From the NCBI RefSeq assembly GCF_019884725.1, contig NZ_CP082322.1, positions 3,162,001 to 3,226,000 on the forward strand: DNA of 64,000 bases. Reading direction: 5' to 3'. The notes under the pieces were generated by a model that saw only the letters and a list, made by a program, of their open reading frames with translations, had not been told where the DNA came from and made no database searches. This DNA comes from Leucobacter tenebrionis (GTDB taxonomy: Bacteria > Actinomycetota > Actinomycetes > Actinomycetales > Microbacteriaceae). The stretch's first letter is position 1. The number at the start of each line of letters is the position of its first letter. A program made the position numbers and the translations under genes. Below are positions 27,801 through 34,135 of the stretch, piece after piece.

Positions 27801-28331
27801 CAGAGGTGCCGCAGGTTCCGCATGCCTCGCGGTCGATGGCTGCATGCTCGCGGGAACCGTCTTCGGAGTCTCCGCGGGTCTTTCGACGAAAGGCTGCATC
27901 GCGGTGAGCGCTTCGAGCTTCAAAGCGGCGAGTTTTGCGCCTTGGGTCGCGGCGTTGATCCCGGACAGCAGGAGTGCGGCGGTGTCCAACGCACGGTAGG
28001 CCTCCGCCGCTGAGAAAGTCTCATTGTGCGCCCAGCGGTTCCGGACCGTGCGAAGCTCGCTCGCGCAGTTGGAGGTCTGGCGGGCGATGAGGTCCTGGAA
28101 CGGGTATCCGATGGATCCGAAGCGTTCGGTGATCGCGCGGAGCAACAGGAGCAGGTCGGCGGGGTTGTAGCTTTCGAACCGTCGCCCATTCTGCTCGTCC
28201 TTCTCCCGCAGCACTCGCGTCCAATCGGAGACGCCGGGCAGAAGCTGAGAGAAACGCTGAGCGACGATCGGCTGCAGGGCCTCAGCAACGGCGTCGAGTC
28301 CCTGCCCGATCAGTACGCGGGTGTCCACCAT
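21843..28331 (-). CDS. Giant HEPN / transglutaminase-like / DUF4011 / SF1 helicase / MTES_1575 nuclease / DUF3320 protein
   Basis: 2162 aa, intact. Domains in order: a Swt1-like HEPN region (about 1-130) with the RNase-type motif R97-N-R-W-A-H102; a beta-rich middle; a transglutaminase-like segment with C416 (GTCLDTT) and H442 (PGHVFLGYW); DUF4011 from about 565 (WKNALLDLSLRNRLINYSG); SF1 helicase with Walker A GPPGTGKS at 874-881, DEAS at 1502-1505, GDSRQMPPT, HYRSQDE and NVAITRARRQV; an MTES_1575-type PD-(D/E)XK-like nuclease with D1831 (FRIDISV) and D1850 (LLDGESW); then DUF3320 to the C-terminus. The family is linked to anti-phage islands in other bacteria, but the activity is unproven. 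ATG 28331 has GAGGA 8 nt upstream. The acidic position after the nuclease LLDG differs from the usual ECDG, so activity needs care. Confidence 0.9.
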   Translation of the reverse strand: MVDTRVLIGQGLDAVAEALQPIVAQRFSQLLPGVSDWTRVLREKDEQNGRRFESYNPADLLLLLRAITERFGSIGYPFQDLIARQTSNCASELRTVRNRWAHNETFSAAEAYRALDTAALLLSGINAATQGAKLAALKLEALTAMQPFVERPAETPKTVPASMQPSTARHAEPAAPLSTAADPEGSDAPRGASASSVAGFDVSAVDVLSYALAHCSVAIVNEITINYRGAELRGASVEVEALSPMGALGDPKVLLVDLDGENNLSLKAVAFTLDSSRMLALDTQHEGSLRLTLRGPDDQVITEHQHAVRILASNQWIGRPLQLGLELIAAFVQPNASEIEKLAGEASELLGKATGNSALDGYQSGSPERIDAAAKAVYDAMQARSIRYAEPPASWGLNGQKVRTPEEVLCGRLGTCLDTTVTFAAVLEEMGINSTLWFVPGHVFLGYWRYESSLDTPAEVDASEAINYVGLGSLRLIETTSVPLGESFETAARRPMLEHLSKGASHFDGVTDIQQARLSGIHPLPSRSFNDSGELVVREYRIAASSPALEYLPEVSSSDGNTQRRLPTRVVQWKNALLDLSLRNRLINYSGRAGHALEVPQPKLGDFEDLINSGAAVTLVPSDRIPEIDRSRGIRSGRELPETALAVMLDERKQVFIDLREEAYSSRLRALAYKARTIVEETGANNLYLALGMLRWDLAGRELRSPLILVPVMLTSSARGQGYRISLDDAGESTPNYCLLEKLRVSLGLEIPGLANPAHDESGIDLAAALAATRRALADAKLPFTVEDSVELAILQFAKFRLWKDVDENWDAFTSNPLVDHLVHSPTETFSDPAATPANPDLDAVITELPVSADSSQADAVVEAAAGRTFVLEGPPGTGKSQTITNLLAHSIAQGKRVLFVAEKRAALDVVKQRLEAVGLGQLSLDLHDKGARPTAVRAQISAALEAAFIVDEARLSTNRETNQSSASSLRRYAERLHKPNAFGLSLYSARDRLLASEDDTPSLPVPVAFIRRADKTVAERIRASLRSLPETADLAKPAPVHPWGFIDFSATTRSAEDIYAAAREFDRTLGDLINAGVDQATLHLIEAPEQIEAWANLCRAPRFSLEAIDAVRPRIDSGDFAELRRRFAQIAESLPAWSASVGVECLSSNVQEIHAHAMAADGSGIFGRKKRQRAVLREFGEALRVDPRSVHPKAVSQLTFEIAQTAYAIDDLVRLAMSLPFPLVHADWNPHLDPGAQPALATLDWLKWLIPILTRNGPFSEPLRVELRNSYAGSSVDLNLAEALSNYAAAWRRLDALAGANDRDGALAAWSAGRGLVNTWAATRGQRRLDADAPISLQRWLDFLQQLEPIRQEGLSEAHEILKTGMMSADDAALAFDRGLAASTIEEREEAEGLTAFDAASHNRSITRFTRSSSAIREELPRWIPQQIVAQRRVDPRYNGGAMGELKRQLGRKRGGMSIRALFEHFESIILQISPCVLMSPESVARFFPAKSDMFDIVVFDEASQIRVADSVGAMGRGRSVVVVGDSRQMPPTNFAEPQIHEGDSQVEDGETVVDEESILTECVQARVPQKWLSWHYRSQDETLISFSNHTYYDSRLSSFPAPPSPSHSASHGISLVRVDGHFNRSGKGKLLRTNQIEAQAIVDEVARRFARNPAESPSLGIITFNAQQRVLIETMLRDHHDERLAAALDERDGLFVKNLENVQGDERDTILFSVAFSKNDRGVVPLNFGPLTRAGGERRLNVAITRARRQVVLYSSFDPGDLRTENTLSVGIKHLKAYMELADAGIRGSSLDASVQPLTDRHRDEIAAELRLRGFAVQTDLGLSDFRIDISVATAEEPERQLLAVLLDGESWRSRRTVADRDGLPVEVLENLMRWPAVERVWLPEWLQDRETTLDRLAAAVSRTLERQVSSDPFPLGEEAGQAPATDQGHPEISRETTLRSSLRHGADLDPAPSPTSAPDRRSAIMELPSTRIQHERLTPFVPWTGTAGGGVDVLDALPRMDAARQVREVIRSAVAAEGPVHAQRLAKLVGESFGLSRVASGRVSSILACVPSDLPRSENAEFIWPAEIDPKTYTTARHTGGELRREIDSVPLEEIANAMAIVSELSGGMETEAIQREALALFGGKRITSGIARRLEAALALGEDSGRLRRVGTVWRTAD

Positions 28332-28566
28332 CCGAGTTCCTCGCCTATCTCAATAGGCGCTCCAAATTTGCGCCTCTGGGGAGTGAGTGTAGTCAATACG
28401 ACGGACATTCACAGACAAGACCTGACGGTCGAGTGGATCTGGTCGAGATGTTCGACAGATCGCGCATAGGTTATTCTTTTGGTCGAATTGGATCTCCGCA
28501 CTCAGAATTTTCTACAGAGCGGGTGAGGCGGCGCTGGGAGTGCCTTCGACGAAGGAAGCGTGGAAG
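28332..28566. promoter_or_regulatory. Divergent AT-rich control region of the island
   Basis: 235 bp between the giant helicase and the exonuclease. It is distinctly AT-richer (29/60 G+C at 28441-28500). It holds the palindrome AGGCGC-N9-GCGCCT (28355-28375) partly overlapping CCTAT-N4-ATAGG (28344-28357), close to the helicase start and suited to an operator or a 5' hairpin. TTATTCT near 28471 could be a -10 for the exonuclease. Confidence 0.5.
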
Positions 28567-29799
28567 ATGTCAGGATTCGCGGTGATCGACTTCGAAACCA
28601 CGGGTTTCATGCCCGAGCGCACTGATCGAGTCGTGGAAGTCGGAGTGGTACTGCTCGATGAGGAGTGTCGCCGAGAGGGAACCTGGACGACGTTGGTGAA
28701 CCCGAAGCGAGATGTCGGCGCGAGTCATGTGCACGGCATCACAGCAGGTGATGTTCTTGATGCTCCTGAGTTCTCGGAGATCAGCGACCACCTGCTCGGG
28801 CTTGTTTCGGGGCGTGCGGTTGTCGCGCACAATGCGAGCTTCGATATGCGCTTTCTGCATCGAGAGCTTCTGCGGGCGGGCTACCGGGTCGATGAGCGCC
28901 CGCGGGCGCTGTGCTCGATGAAGTGGTCAGGTCGGCTGCTGGGCGCGGCAAAACTGGATCACTGCTGCGAGGCGCTCGGGATCCCGCTCGATAACGCGCA
29001 CACGGCGCTCGCGGATGCTGAGGCGACCGGGCAGCTTCTGCTCCAGCTGTTGAAGCTCGGAGGGACACTGCCGGAATGGGAGCATGACTTCTCCGTGGCT
29101 CATTCGTTCGGGTGGCCGGCTCCTCGACGACGAGCGTCGGAGACTCGGACCGTCACGAGGCGGGCGGAGAACAGCGCGCATCCGGGTTCGTGGATGGAGG
29201 ATGTGCTTACCGATGCCTGGATCCCCGGTGCCTCGACGGATGAGGCCGCGTATCTCGTAGCACTCAATAACTCGCTTCTCGACTTCCATGTTTCGACGAC
29301 CGAGGGGCGTGAACTGGTCGAGATCGCGCGGGTTTCTGGGCTGTCCGGTGTTCGCGTGCTCGAGTTGCATCGTGAACACCTTGAACGGCTCGCGGCGGAA
29401 GCCTGGTCGGACGGGACGCTTGCTGATGACGAGCTGCTCGCGCTCTGCAAGTCGGCCGTCTGCTTAGGTCTGACCGCCGCCGATGTGATGGCGGCGCTGG
29501 ATGCCAATCGAGACGTTCGTACCGCGCCTCGGGAGGCTCTCCTCCAGACCGGAGACCGAGTGGTGTTCACCGGCGCCCTCGTGAAGCCGCGAGAGGCGTG
29601 GATTGGTGAGATCGTCGCGGCTGGGCTGGTCACGGGAGGCATCTCCAGGTCGACTCGCGTGGTAGTCGCCGCCGATCCTGATTCGCTCAGCGGCAAGGCG
29701 GTGAAAGCACGCGATTACGGCATCCCCGTGATCGATGAGCGAGCCTTCGAGAAGTACTTCGAGGAGTACCTGGAGACTCGACGCCAGATGGTGTTGTGA
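28567..29799 (+). CDS. DEDDh 3'-5' exonuclease with helical (TerB-like) and BRCT domains
   Basis: A 410-aa cytosolic protein. The N-terminal domain is a DnaQ-type exonuclease: AVIDFETTG (residues 5-13, D8 and E10), HNASFDMRFL, and the DEDDh His/Asp in HTALADAEAT. A middle helical part (about 275-325) with WSDGTLADDELLALCKSAV recalls TerB-like modules; this is tentative. The last 85 residues (DRVVFTGALVKPREAWIGEI, then SLSGKAVKARDYGIPVI) form a BRCT domain of the ligase/RFC type. The start ATG 28567 has GAAGGAAG 8 nt upstream; GTG 28540 is the alternative. It is divergent from the giant helicase-nuclease, with which it shares the promoter region, so joint action on DNA ends or foreign DNA is plausible. 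Confidence 0.85.
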   Translation: MSGFAVIDFETTGFMPERTDRVVEVGVVLLDEECRREGTWTTLVNPKRDVGASHVHGITAGDVLDAPEFSEISDHLLGLVSGRAVVAHNASFDMRFLHRELLRAGYRVDERPRALCSMKWSGRLLGAAKLDHCCEALGIPLDNAHTALADAEATGQLLLQLLKLGGTLPEWEHDFSVAHSFGWPAPRRRASETRTVTRRAENSAHPGSWMEDVLTDAWIPGASTDEAAYLVALNNSLLDFHVSTTEGRELVEIARVSGLSGVRVLELHREHLERLAAEAWSDGTLADDELLALCKSAVCLGLTAADVMAALDANRDVRTAPREALLQTGDRVVFTGALVKPREAWIGEIVAAGLVTGGISRSTRVVVAADPDSLSGKAVKARDYGIPVIDERAFEKYFEEYLETRRQMVL

Positions 29800-29933
29800 T
29801 AGATGCGTCCGCACTGCGGCGCGCTGGAATCTTCACACGAGGTCGGATGCTGACCAGCCGGTCACCATTCGTCTTCCGCTAGCCAGTAACGCTCTACTCG
29901 AAGCATTGTCGCCGCACCGCCCGATACCTCCGG

Positions 29934-30269
29934 CTACTCCGTATCCTCCAACACGTCGGGCTTCGACCCACTCTCGTCCTCCTCCTCTGCTTTCGGCCGC
30001 TCCACACCGATCGTGACGCTGGTGGCGAGCGCGGCGACTGCGCCGACCGCGACGAGGATCGGGGCGAGCACGGCGCTCGCGGCGGTGACGGCGACGCCCG
30101 CGGTCAGCGGGATCTCGAAGATCGTCTCGCCGTTCTCCCGTTTGATGTAGAGCCTGCGAGCGTTGCCCTCCTCGATGATCTCGCGCACCTTGGCCATGAG
30201 CTCGTCGCCCTTGACCTTGAATTCTTCGTACCAGTCGCTGTTGCCGGTGTTGCCGCTGTTCTCGGTCAT
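29934..30269 (-). CDS. DUF4342 protein, copy A
   Basis: A 111-aa protein. The charged N-terminal part DWYEEFKVKGDELMAKVREI and RLYIKRENGETIFEIPLTAG lead to a hydrophobic Ala/Val-rich segment (residues about 60-90, likely membrane-associated), then an acidic tail (EEEDESGSKPDVLEDTE). The function is not known. Start ATG 30269 with AAGGGAA 6 nt upstream. Over 305 bp it differs from copy B by a single base; only the last 20 or so codons, nearest the island, have drifted. Confidence 0.88.
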   Translation of the reverse strand: MTENSGNTGNSDWYEEFKVKGDELMAKVREIIEEGNARRLYIKRENGETIFEIPLTAGVAVTAASAVLAPILVAVGAVAALATSVTIGVERPKAEEEDESGSKPDVLEDTE

Positions 30270-30290
30270 GAGCGTTCCCTTCTCGATGAT
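29986..30290 (-). repeat. Direct repeat copy A of the DUF4342 region, partner at 43289-43593
   Basis: 305 bp aligned without gaps to 43289-43593 with one substitution seen (CCACACC versus CTACACC). It includes the ribosome-binding site and about 20 bp of leader. Confidence 0.92.
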
Positions 30291-30416
30291 TGCGTGGTCG
30301 CAGTGTACGGAAGCAACCACCGTATGCGCTGAACTGCGCTTCCGGCCCGCACGGTGTGCATGCCGAGCCGGGTCGACCTCACCTGAGCACGGCGCGCAGC
30401 CGCATACAATCGGGAG

Positions 30417-31496
30417 ATGACGAACGGACAAGCTGCGGGGTCGCGGGGCCTCGCCCCCTCCCTGAAGGTGCTGCTCGGACTCGCGGCCGCGGTGATCGTG
30501 CTCGTGGGCATGTCGCTCGGCCGCGAGCTCATCGGTCCGCTGGCCGTGGCGGCCGTCATCGTCATCATCTGCAACCCGGTGCGTCGGCCGCTCGAGCGCC
30601 TCGGGCTGCCGGGTTGGCTCGCGACGACGGCGGTGATCCTGCTCTCCTGGGCCGTGCTCATCGTGCTCGCCCTGATGCTCGCCTACGCCGGTGTCGAGTT
30701 CGCGAACCTCGTCGTCGACTACTACGACGAACTGCGCCAGACGGTGGAGAACGTGCACGCCCTGCTCACGGAACTCGGCCTCGAGACCCAGATCGTGCAG
30801 ACCGTCACCTCGATATTCACGCCATCGAACATCGTGCGGCTGATCTCGCAGTTCGGATCGGGCACCCTGGCCGTGCTGACCGCCCTGTTCTTCATCTTCG
30901 CCTACGCGATCTTCATGTCGGCCGACGCGAGTCGTTTCGGCCGTGCTGCGCGGGAGTTCGGATCCTCCGCGCGATCCGGCATCCGCCGCGTCGCCGCGTT
31001 CAACAGCAGCGTGCGCCGCTACTACGTGGTGAACGCGGTGTTCGGCCTCATCGTCGCGGTCATCGACGGTCTCGCCCTGTGGTGGCTCGGCATCCCCGCA
31101 CCGATCGTGTGGGCGATCCTCGCGTTCGTCACCAACTTCGTGCCCAACATCGGCTTCGTGCTCGGCCTCGTACCGCCGATGATCCTCGCGCTCGTGGTGA
31201 GCGGCTGGCCCATGATGATCGGCGTGGTCGTGATCTACTCGGTCGTCAACGTCGTGCTGCAGGTGCTCGTGCAGCCGAAGTTCGTGAGCGACGCGGTCAA
31301 CCTGTCGCTGACGCTCAGCTTCTTCTCGGTGCTGTTCTGGACCTTCATCATCGGGCCGCTCGGCGCGATCCTCTCGATCCCGCTCACCCTGCTGGTGCGG
31401 GCGCTGATCCTCGAGGGCGACCCCGGAGCGACCTGGCTGCGCTGGCTATCGGGAGACGACACCGCGGTACCCGCGGCGGTCGATGGGAAACGCTGA
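30417..31496 (+). CDS. AI-2E family membrane permease
   Basis: A 359-aa inner-membrane protein with about eight hydrophobic segments. The family pattern is clear: two N-terminal helices, a soluble helical section (DELRQTVENVHALLTELG), then the conserved NFVPNIGFVLGLVPPMILAL stretch and the last helices ending in FFSVLFWTFIIGPLGAILS. Members export or import small molecules, including AI-2 in one well-known case, or act as Na+/H+ antiporters; the substrate here is unknown. TACAAT lies 6 nt before ATG 30417, which suggests a leaderless transcript. Confidence 0.88.
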   Translation: MTNGQAAGSRGLAPSLKVLLGLAAAVIVLVGMSLGRELIGPLAVAAVIVIICNPVRRPLERLGLPGWLATTAVILLSWAVLIVLALMLAYAGVEFANLVVDYYDELRQTVENVHALLTELGLETQIVQTVTSIFTPSNIVRLISQFGSGTLAVLTALFFIFAYAIFMSADASRFGRAAREFGSSARSGIRRVAAFNSSVRRYYVVNAVFGLIVAVIDGLALWWLGIPAPIVWAILAFVTNFVPNIGFVLGLVPPMILALVVSGWPMMIGVVVIYSVVNVVLQVLVQPKFVSDAVNLSLTLSFFSVLFWTFIIGPLGAILSIPLTLLVRALILEGDPGATWLRWLSGDDTAVPAAVDGKR

Positions 31497-31523
31497 GGCG
31501 CTGACGCGCTGAAACGCTGACGC
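31492..31523 (+). repeat. Four imperfect 8-bp tandem units
   Basis: GCTGAGGC, GCTGACGC, GCTGAAAC, GCTGACGC in series, covering the stop codon of the permease gene. The unit is short and may reflect slippage only. Confidence 0.7.
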
Positions 31524-31628
31524 GTTGGGAGGTCGAGGCTGAGAGCCTGAGGCCTCCGCCCCTGTCCGCGCTCCCGCTTTCCGAGTAGCCTCGGAACGTA
31601 CCGGAGCGGTCTCGCGAAGGGGGAGCTC

Positions 31629-32540
31629 ATGTGCCGTTGGCTCGCGTATCTGGGGTCGGCGATCCCGCTCGAGGACGTGCTCGTGCGGCCCGACCACTCG
31701 CTCATCGACCAGAGCCTGCTCGCGCGCGATCTGTACCTGCCCGGCGATCCGAGGGCGTCGCAGTTCCGGGGGAGCGCCTTCCCGACGAACGGCGACGGGT
31801 TCGGGATCGCCTGGCGCGGCCGGGCGGGCACCCTGGGGCAGTACCGGCAGATCGACCCGGCCTGGGGCAGCCGGAATCTGCGGCACCTCGCGGCCCAGAT
31901 CGAATCGGGCTGCTTCCTCGCGCACGTGCGGGCCGCGCCCGGCGGCACGATCGCCGAGCAGAACTGCCACCCGTTCGTGCACGACGGGTGGATGTTCCAG
32001 CACAACGGCGAGATCCACGGCTTCTCGTCGCTGAAGCGCGAGCTGACCTTCGCGGTCGACGCGGAGCTCTACCCGTCGATCCTCGGCAACTCCGACTCCG
32101 AGGTGTGCTTCTATCTCGCGCTGAGCTACGGGCTGCGCGAGGATCCGGTCGCGGCCCTGAGCCGCATGGTCGGGCGGGTGGAGCGCGCCCGGCGCAAGAA
32201 CGGGGTGGCCGAGCCGTTCCGTGCGACGATCTGCGCCTCGGACGGTTCGCGGCTCGTCGTGCTGCGGTGGGTGAGCCCTGACGCGCCGGGCGCTGCGGCG
32301 CCGACGCTGTTCCACTCGGCGGGCGCCACGATACTGCGCACCGTCGACGGAACGGAGGATCGGCTGCCGGCGGACGCGCAGCTGGTCGTCTCCGAGCCCC
32401 TCGAACTGCACTGGAGCAGCCGCACCTGGGCGGAGGTGCCCGTGGGAGCCATCGGGGTGTTCCGTCGCGGCGAGGCGCCCGAGTTCACGGCTCTCGAGCC
32501 CGACGCTCCTCAGCCGCGTGGCCGGCCCGTGCCCGCGTAG
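31629..32540 (+). CDS. Class II glutamine amidotransferase (YafJ/EgtC-like)
   Basis: A 303-aa N-terminal-nucleophile hydrolase. Cys2 follows the initiator Met (MCRWLAYLG), and NGDGFGIAWRG, LAHVRAAPGG, QNCHPF and MFQHNGEIHGF are the family's glutamine-binding loop motifs. It frees ammonia from glutamine or hydrolyses a gamma-glutamyl bond. In the EgtC case that bond lies in ergothioneine biosynthesis, but no other egt gene is here, so the substrate is open. Start ATG 31629 with AGGGGGAG upstream. Its 3' end overlaps the convergent monooxygenase gene by 31 bp. Confidence 0.88.
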   Translation: MCRWLAYLGSAIPLEDVLVRPDHSLIDQSLLARDLYLPGDPRASQFRGSAFPTNGDGFGIAWRGRAGTLGQYRQIDPAWGSRNLRHLAAQIESGCFLAHVRAAPGGTIAEQNCHPFVHDGWMFQHNGEIHGFSSLKRELTFAVDAELYPSILGNSDSEVCFYLALSYGLREDPVAALSRMVGRVERARRKNGVAEPFRATICASDGSRLVVLRWVSPDAPGAAAPTLFHSAGATILRTVDGTEDRLPADAQLVVSEPLELHWSSRTWAEVPVGAIGVFRRGEAPEFTALEPDAPQPRGRPVPA

Positions 32541-33985
32541 TCGTCGATCGTCGAGAGCGGCCCGCCGACGCGGTAGCGCGATCCGCGGTGATCGTCGGGC
32601 AGCCGGTCGCCGGCGCCGAAGAGCTTCTGACGCAGCGTTCCGGGCGCGTACTCGGTGGGGTACGCGCCGCGGCGCTGCAGCTCGGGCACGACGTGCTCGA
32701 CCACGTCCTCGAACGTGCCGGGGGTGATGGCGTAGGCGAGGTTGAAGCCGTCGACGCCGGTCTCCGCGACGATCTGCTGCAGCTGGTCGGCCACGGTCGA
32801 TCCCGAACCCACGACCGTGGCGCCGAGGCCCGCGATCCCGTTCCACTCGACCATGTCGCGCACGGTCCACGCCCGACCCTCGGGGTTGTCGGCCTGGAAC
32901 GCGGCGACCGTCGACTGGATCGCGTTGCTGCGCACGTTGCCGAGCGGCTCGTCGAGCTCGTGCTGCGAGAGGTCGACGCCCATCCACCCCGACAGGAAGG
33001 TGAGAGCGCCCTCGGCGTTGACGTACGACAGGTACTCGCGGTGCTTCGCCTCGGCGAGCTCGTCGGTCTCGTCGGTGATGATCGTGAGCAGCAGGTAGAT
33101 CTTGGCGGCGTCGGGGGAGCGGCCGGCCTCGACGAGCGCGGCGCGGATCGCATCGACGCTCTGCTTCGCGACCGCCTTCGTGGGCGAGGCGATGAAGATC
33201 GCCTCGGCGTTCTGCGCGGCGAAGCGGATGCCCCTGGGTGACGCACCCGCCTGGAAGACGAGCGGGGTGCGCTGCGGGGACGGCTCGGAGAGGTGGATCC
33301 CGGGCACCTTGAAGTGCGTGCCGTGGTGACCGATGTGGTGCACCTTGTCGGGCTCGGTGAAGACGCCGCGCTCGCGATCCCGCACCACCGCGTCGTCTTC
33401 CCAGGAGCCCTCGAGCAGCTTGTAGATCACCTCGAGGTACTCGTCGGCGTGGTCGTAGCGCTGGTCGTGCTCGAGCTGGTCGTCCTGACCCAGGTTGCGC
33501 GCGGCCGAGGGCAGGTAGCCGGTCACCACGTTCCAGCCCACCCGTCCCTTGGTGAGGTGGTCGAGGGTCGAGAGGCGGCGTGCGAACGGCACCGGGTGCT
33601 CGAACGCGGTGCCCGCCGTGATCCCGAATCCGACATGCTCGGTGACCGCCGCCATCACCGCGGCCAGCTGCACCGGATCGTTCACGGGCACCTGCGCGCC
33701 GTTGCGGATCGCCGCGATGTCGTTGCCGCCGTACACGTCGTAGGTGCCGAGCACGTCGGCGATGAAGATGCTGTCGAACAGGCCGCGCTCGGCGATGCGC
33801 GCGAGGTTCGTCCAGTACTCGATGTCCTTGTAGCGCCACGCCTGGTCGTCGGGGTGGCGCCACAGCCCCGAGCTCTGGTGGGCCACGCAGTTCATGTCGA
33901 AGGCGTTGAACCGGACCTGCCGGGGCGATGCGGCGGGCGCGGCTGATTCGGCGGGCGCGGCTGATGCTGCGGTTGCTGCGGACAC
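32510..33985 (-). CDS. LLM-class flavin-dependent monooxygenase (NtaA/SnaA/DszA family)
   Basis: A 491-aa FMNH2-dependent monooxygenase of the bacterial luciferase-like superfamily. NtaA/DszA-type features visible: FNAFDMNCVAHQSSGLWRHP at the N-terminus, FDSIFIADVLGTYDVYGG, GRVGWNVVTGYLPSAARN, and VFQAGASPRG. Such enzymes oxidise sulfones, sulfonates or aminopolycarboxylates and need a separate flavin reductase, not found nearby. Start GTG 33983-33985 is preceded by AAGGAG 6 nt away; the first 20 residues are low-complexity Ala/Ser/Pro. The substrate cannot be assigned. Confidence 0.9.
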   Translation of the reverse strand: MSAATAASAAPAESAAPAASPRQVRFNAFDMNCVAHQSSGLWRHPDDQAWRYKDIEYWTNLARIAERGLFDSIFIADVLGTYDVYGGNDIAAIRNGAQVPVNDPVQLAAVMAAVTEHVGFGITAGTAFEHPVPFARRLSTLDHLTKGRVGWNVVTGYLPSAARNLGQDDQLEHDQRYDHADEYLEVIYKLLEGSWEDDAVVRDRERGVFTEPDKVHHIGHHGTHFKVPGIHLSEPSPQRTPLVFQAGASPRGIRFAAQNAEAIFIASPTKAVAKQSVDAIRAALVEAGRSPDAAKIYLLLTIITDETDELAEAKHREYLSYVNAEGALTFLSGWMGVDLSQHELDEPLGNVRSNAIQSTVAAFQADNPEGRAWTVRDMVEWNGIAGLGATVVGSGSTVADQLQQIVAETGVDGFNLAYAITPGTFEDVVEHVVPELQRRGAYPTEYAPGTLRQKLFGAGDRLPDDHRGSRYRVGGPLSTIDDYAGTGRPRG

Positions 33986-34073
33986 GGGGGGCTCCTTCGG
34001 ATTCGAGGATCGCCGCATTCGCGGCGCGTTGCCGAGAAAGCTATCCGCGATCGGGGCCCGGGTCACCCTCTGT

Positions 34074-34104
34074 AACACTCTGTTGCGCGAGATGACGCAG
34101 TGTT
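34074..34104. promoter_or_regulatory. Inverted repeat upstream of the flavin monooxygenase
   Basis: AACACT (34074-34079) and AGTGTT (34099-34104) form perfect 6-bp arms 19 bp apart, about 90-120 bp upstream of the GTG start. Two TGTTGCG words lie within it. It may be an operator; no regulator gene adjoins. Confidence 0.35.
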
Positions 34105-34135
34105 GCGGGGCCGCCTGTGCGCTGCAGCGATCTGC

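Larger units (their letters stand above)
21843..29933. other. Putative inserted defence/DNA-processing island
   Basis: Everything between the stop codon of SIMPL copy A and the stop codon of DUF4342 copy A. In the second locus these two stops are only 19 bp apart. The block holds two divergent genes (a giant nuclease-helicase and a DEDDh exonuclease) around a shared AT-rich promoter. It has somewhat lower G+C than its flanks (37/60 in line 24061-24120). No integrase, transposase, flanking tRNA or terminal repeat was found. Confidence 0.65.

Noticed and set aside
31492..31523. 8-bp tandem units as a mobile-element target duplication
   Set aside because: Units are imperfect, lie within the end of a permease gene and there is no element between them.
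31446..33863. An 805-codon minus-strand frame over the amidotransferase and monooxygenase genes
   Set aside because: Arg/Ala-rich shadow of two confident genes; no family match.
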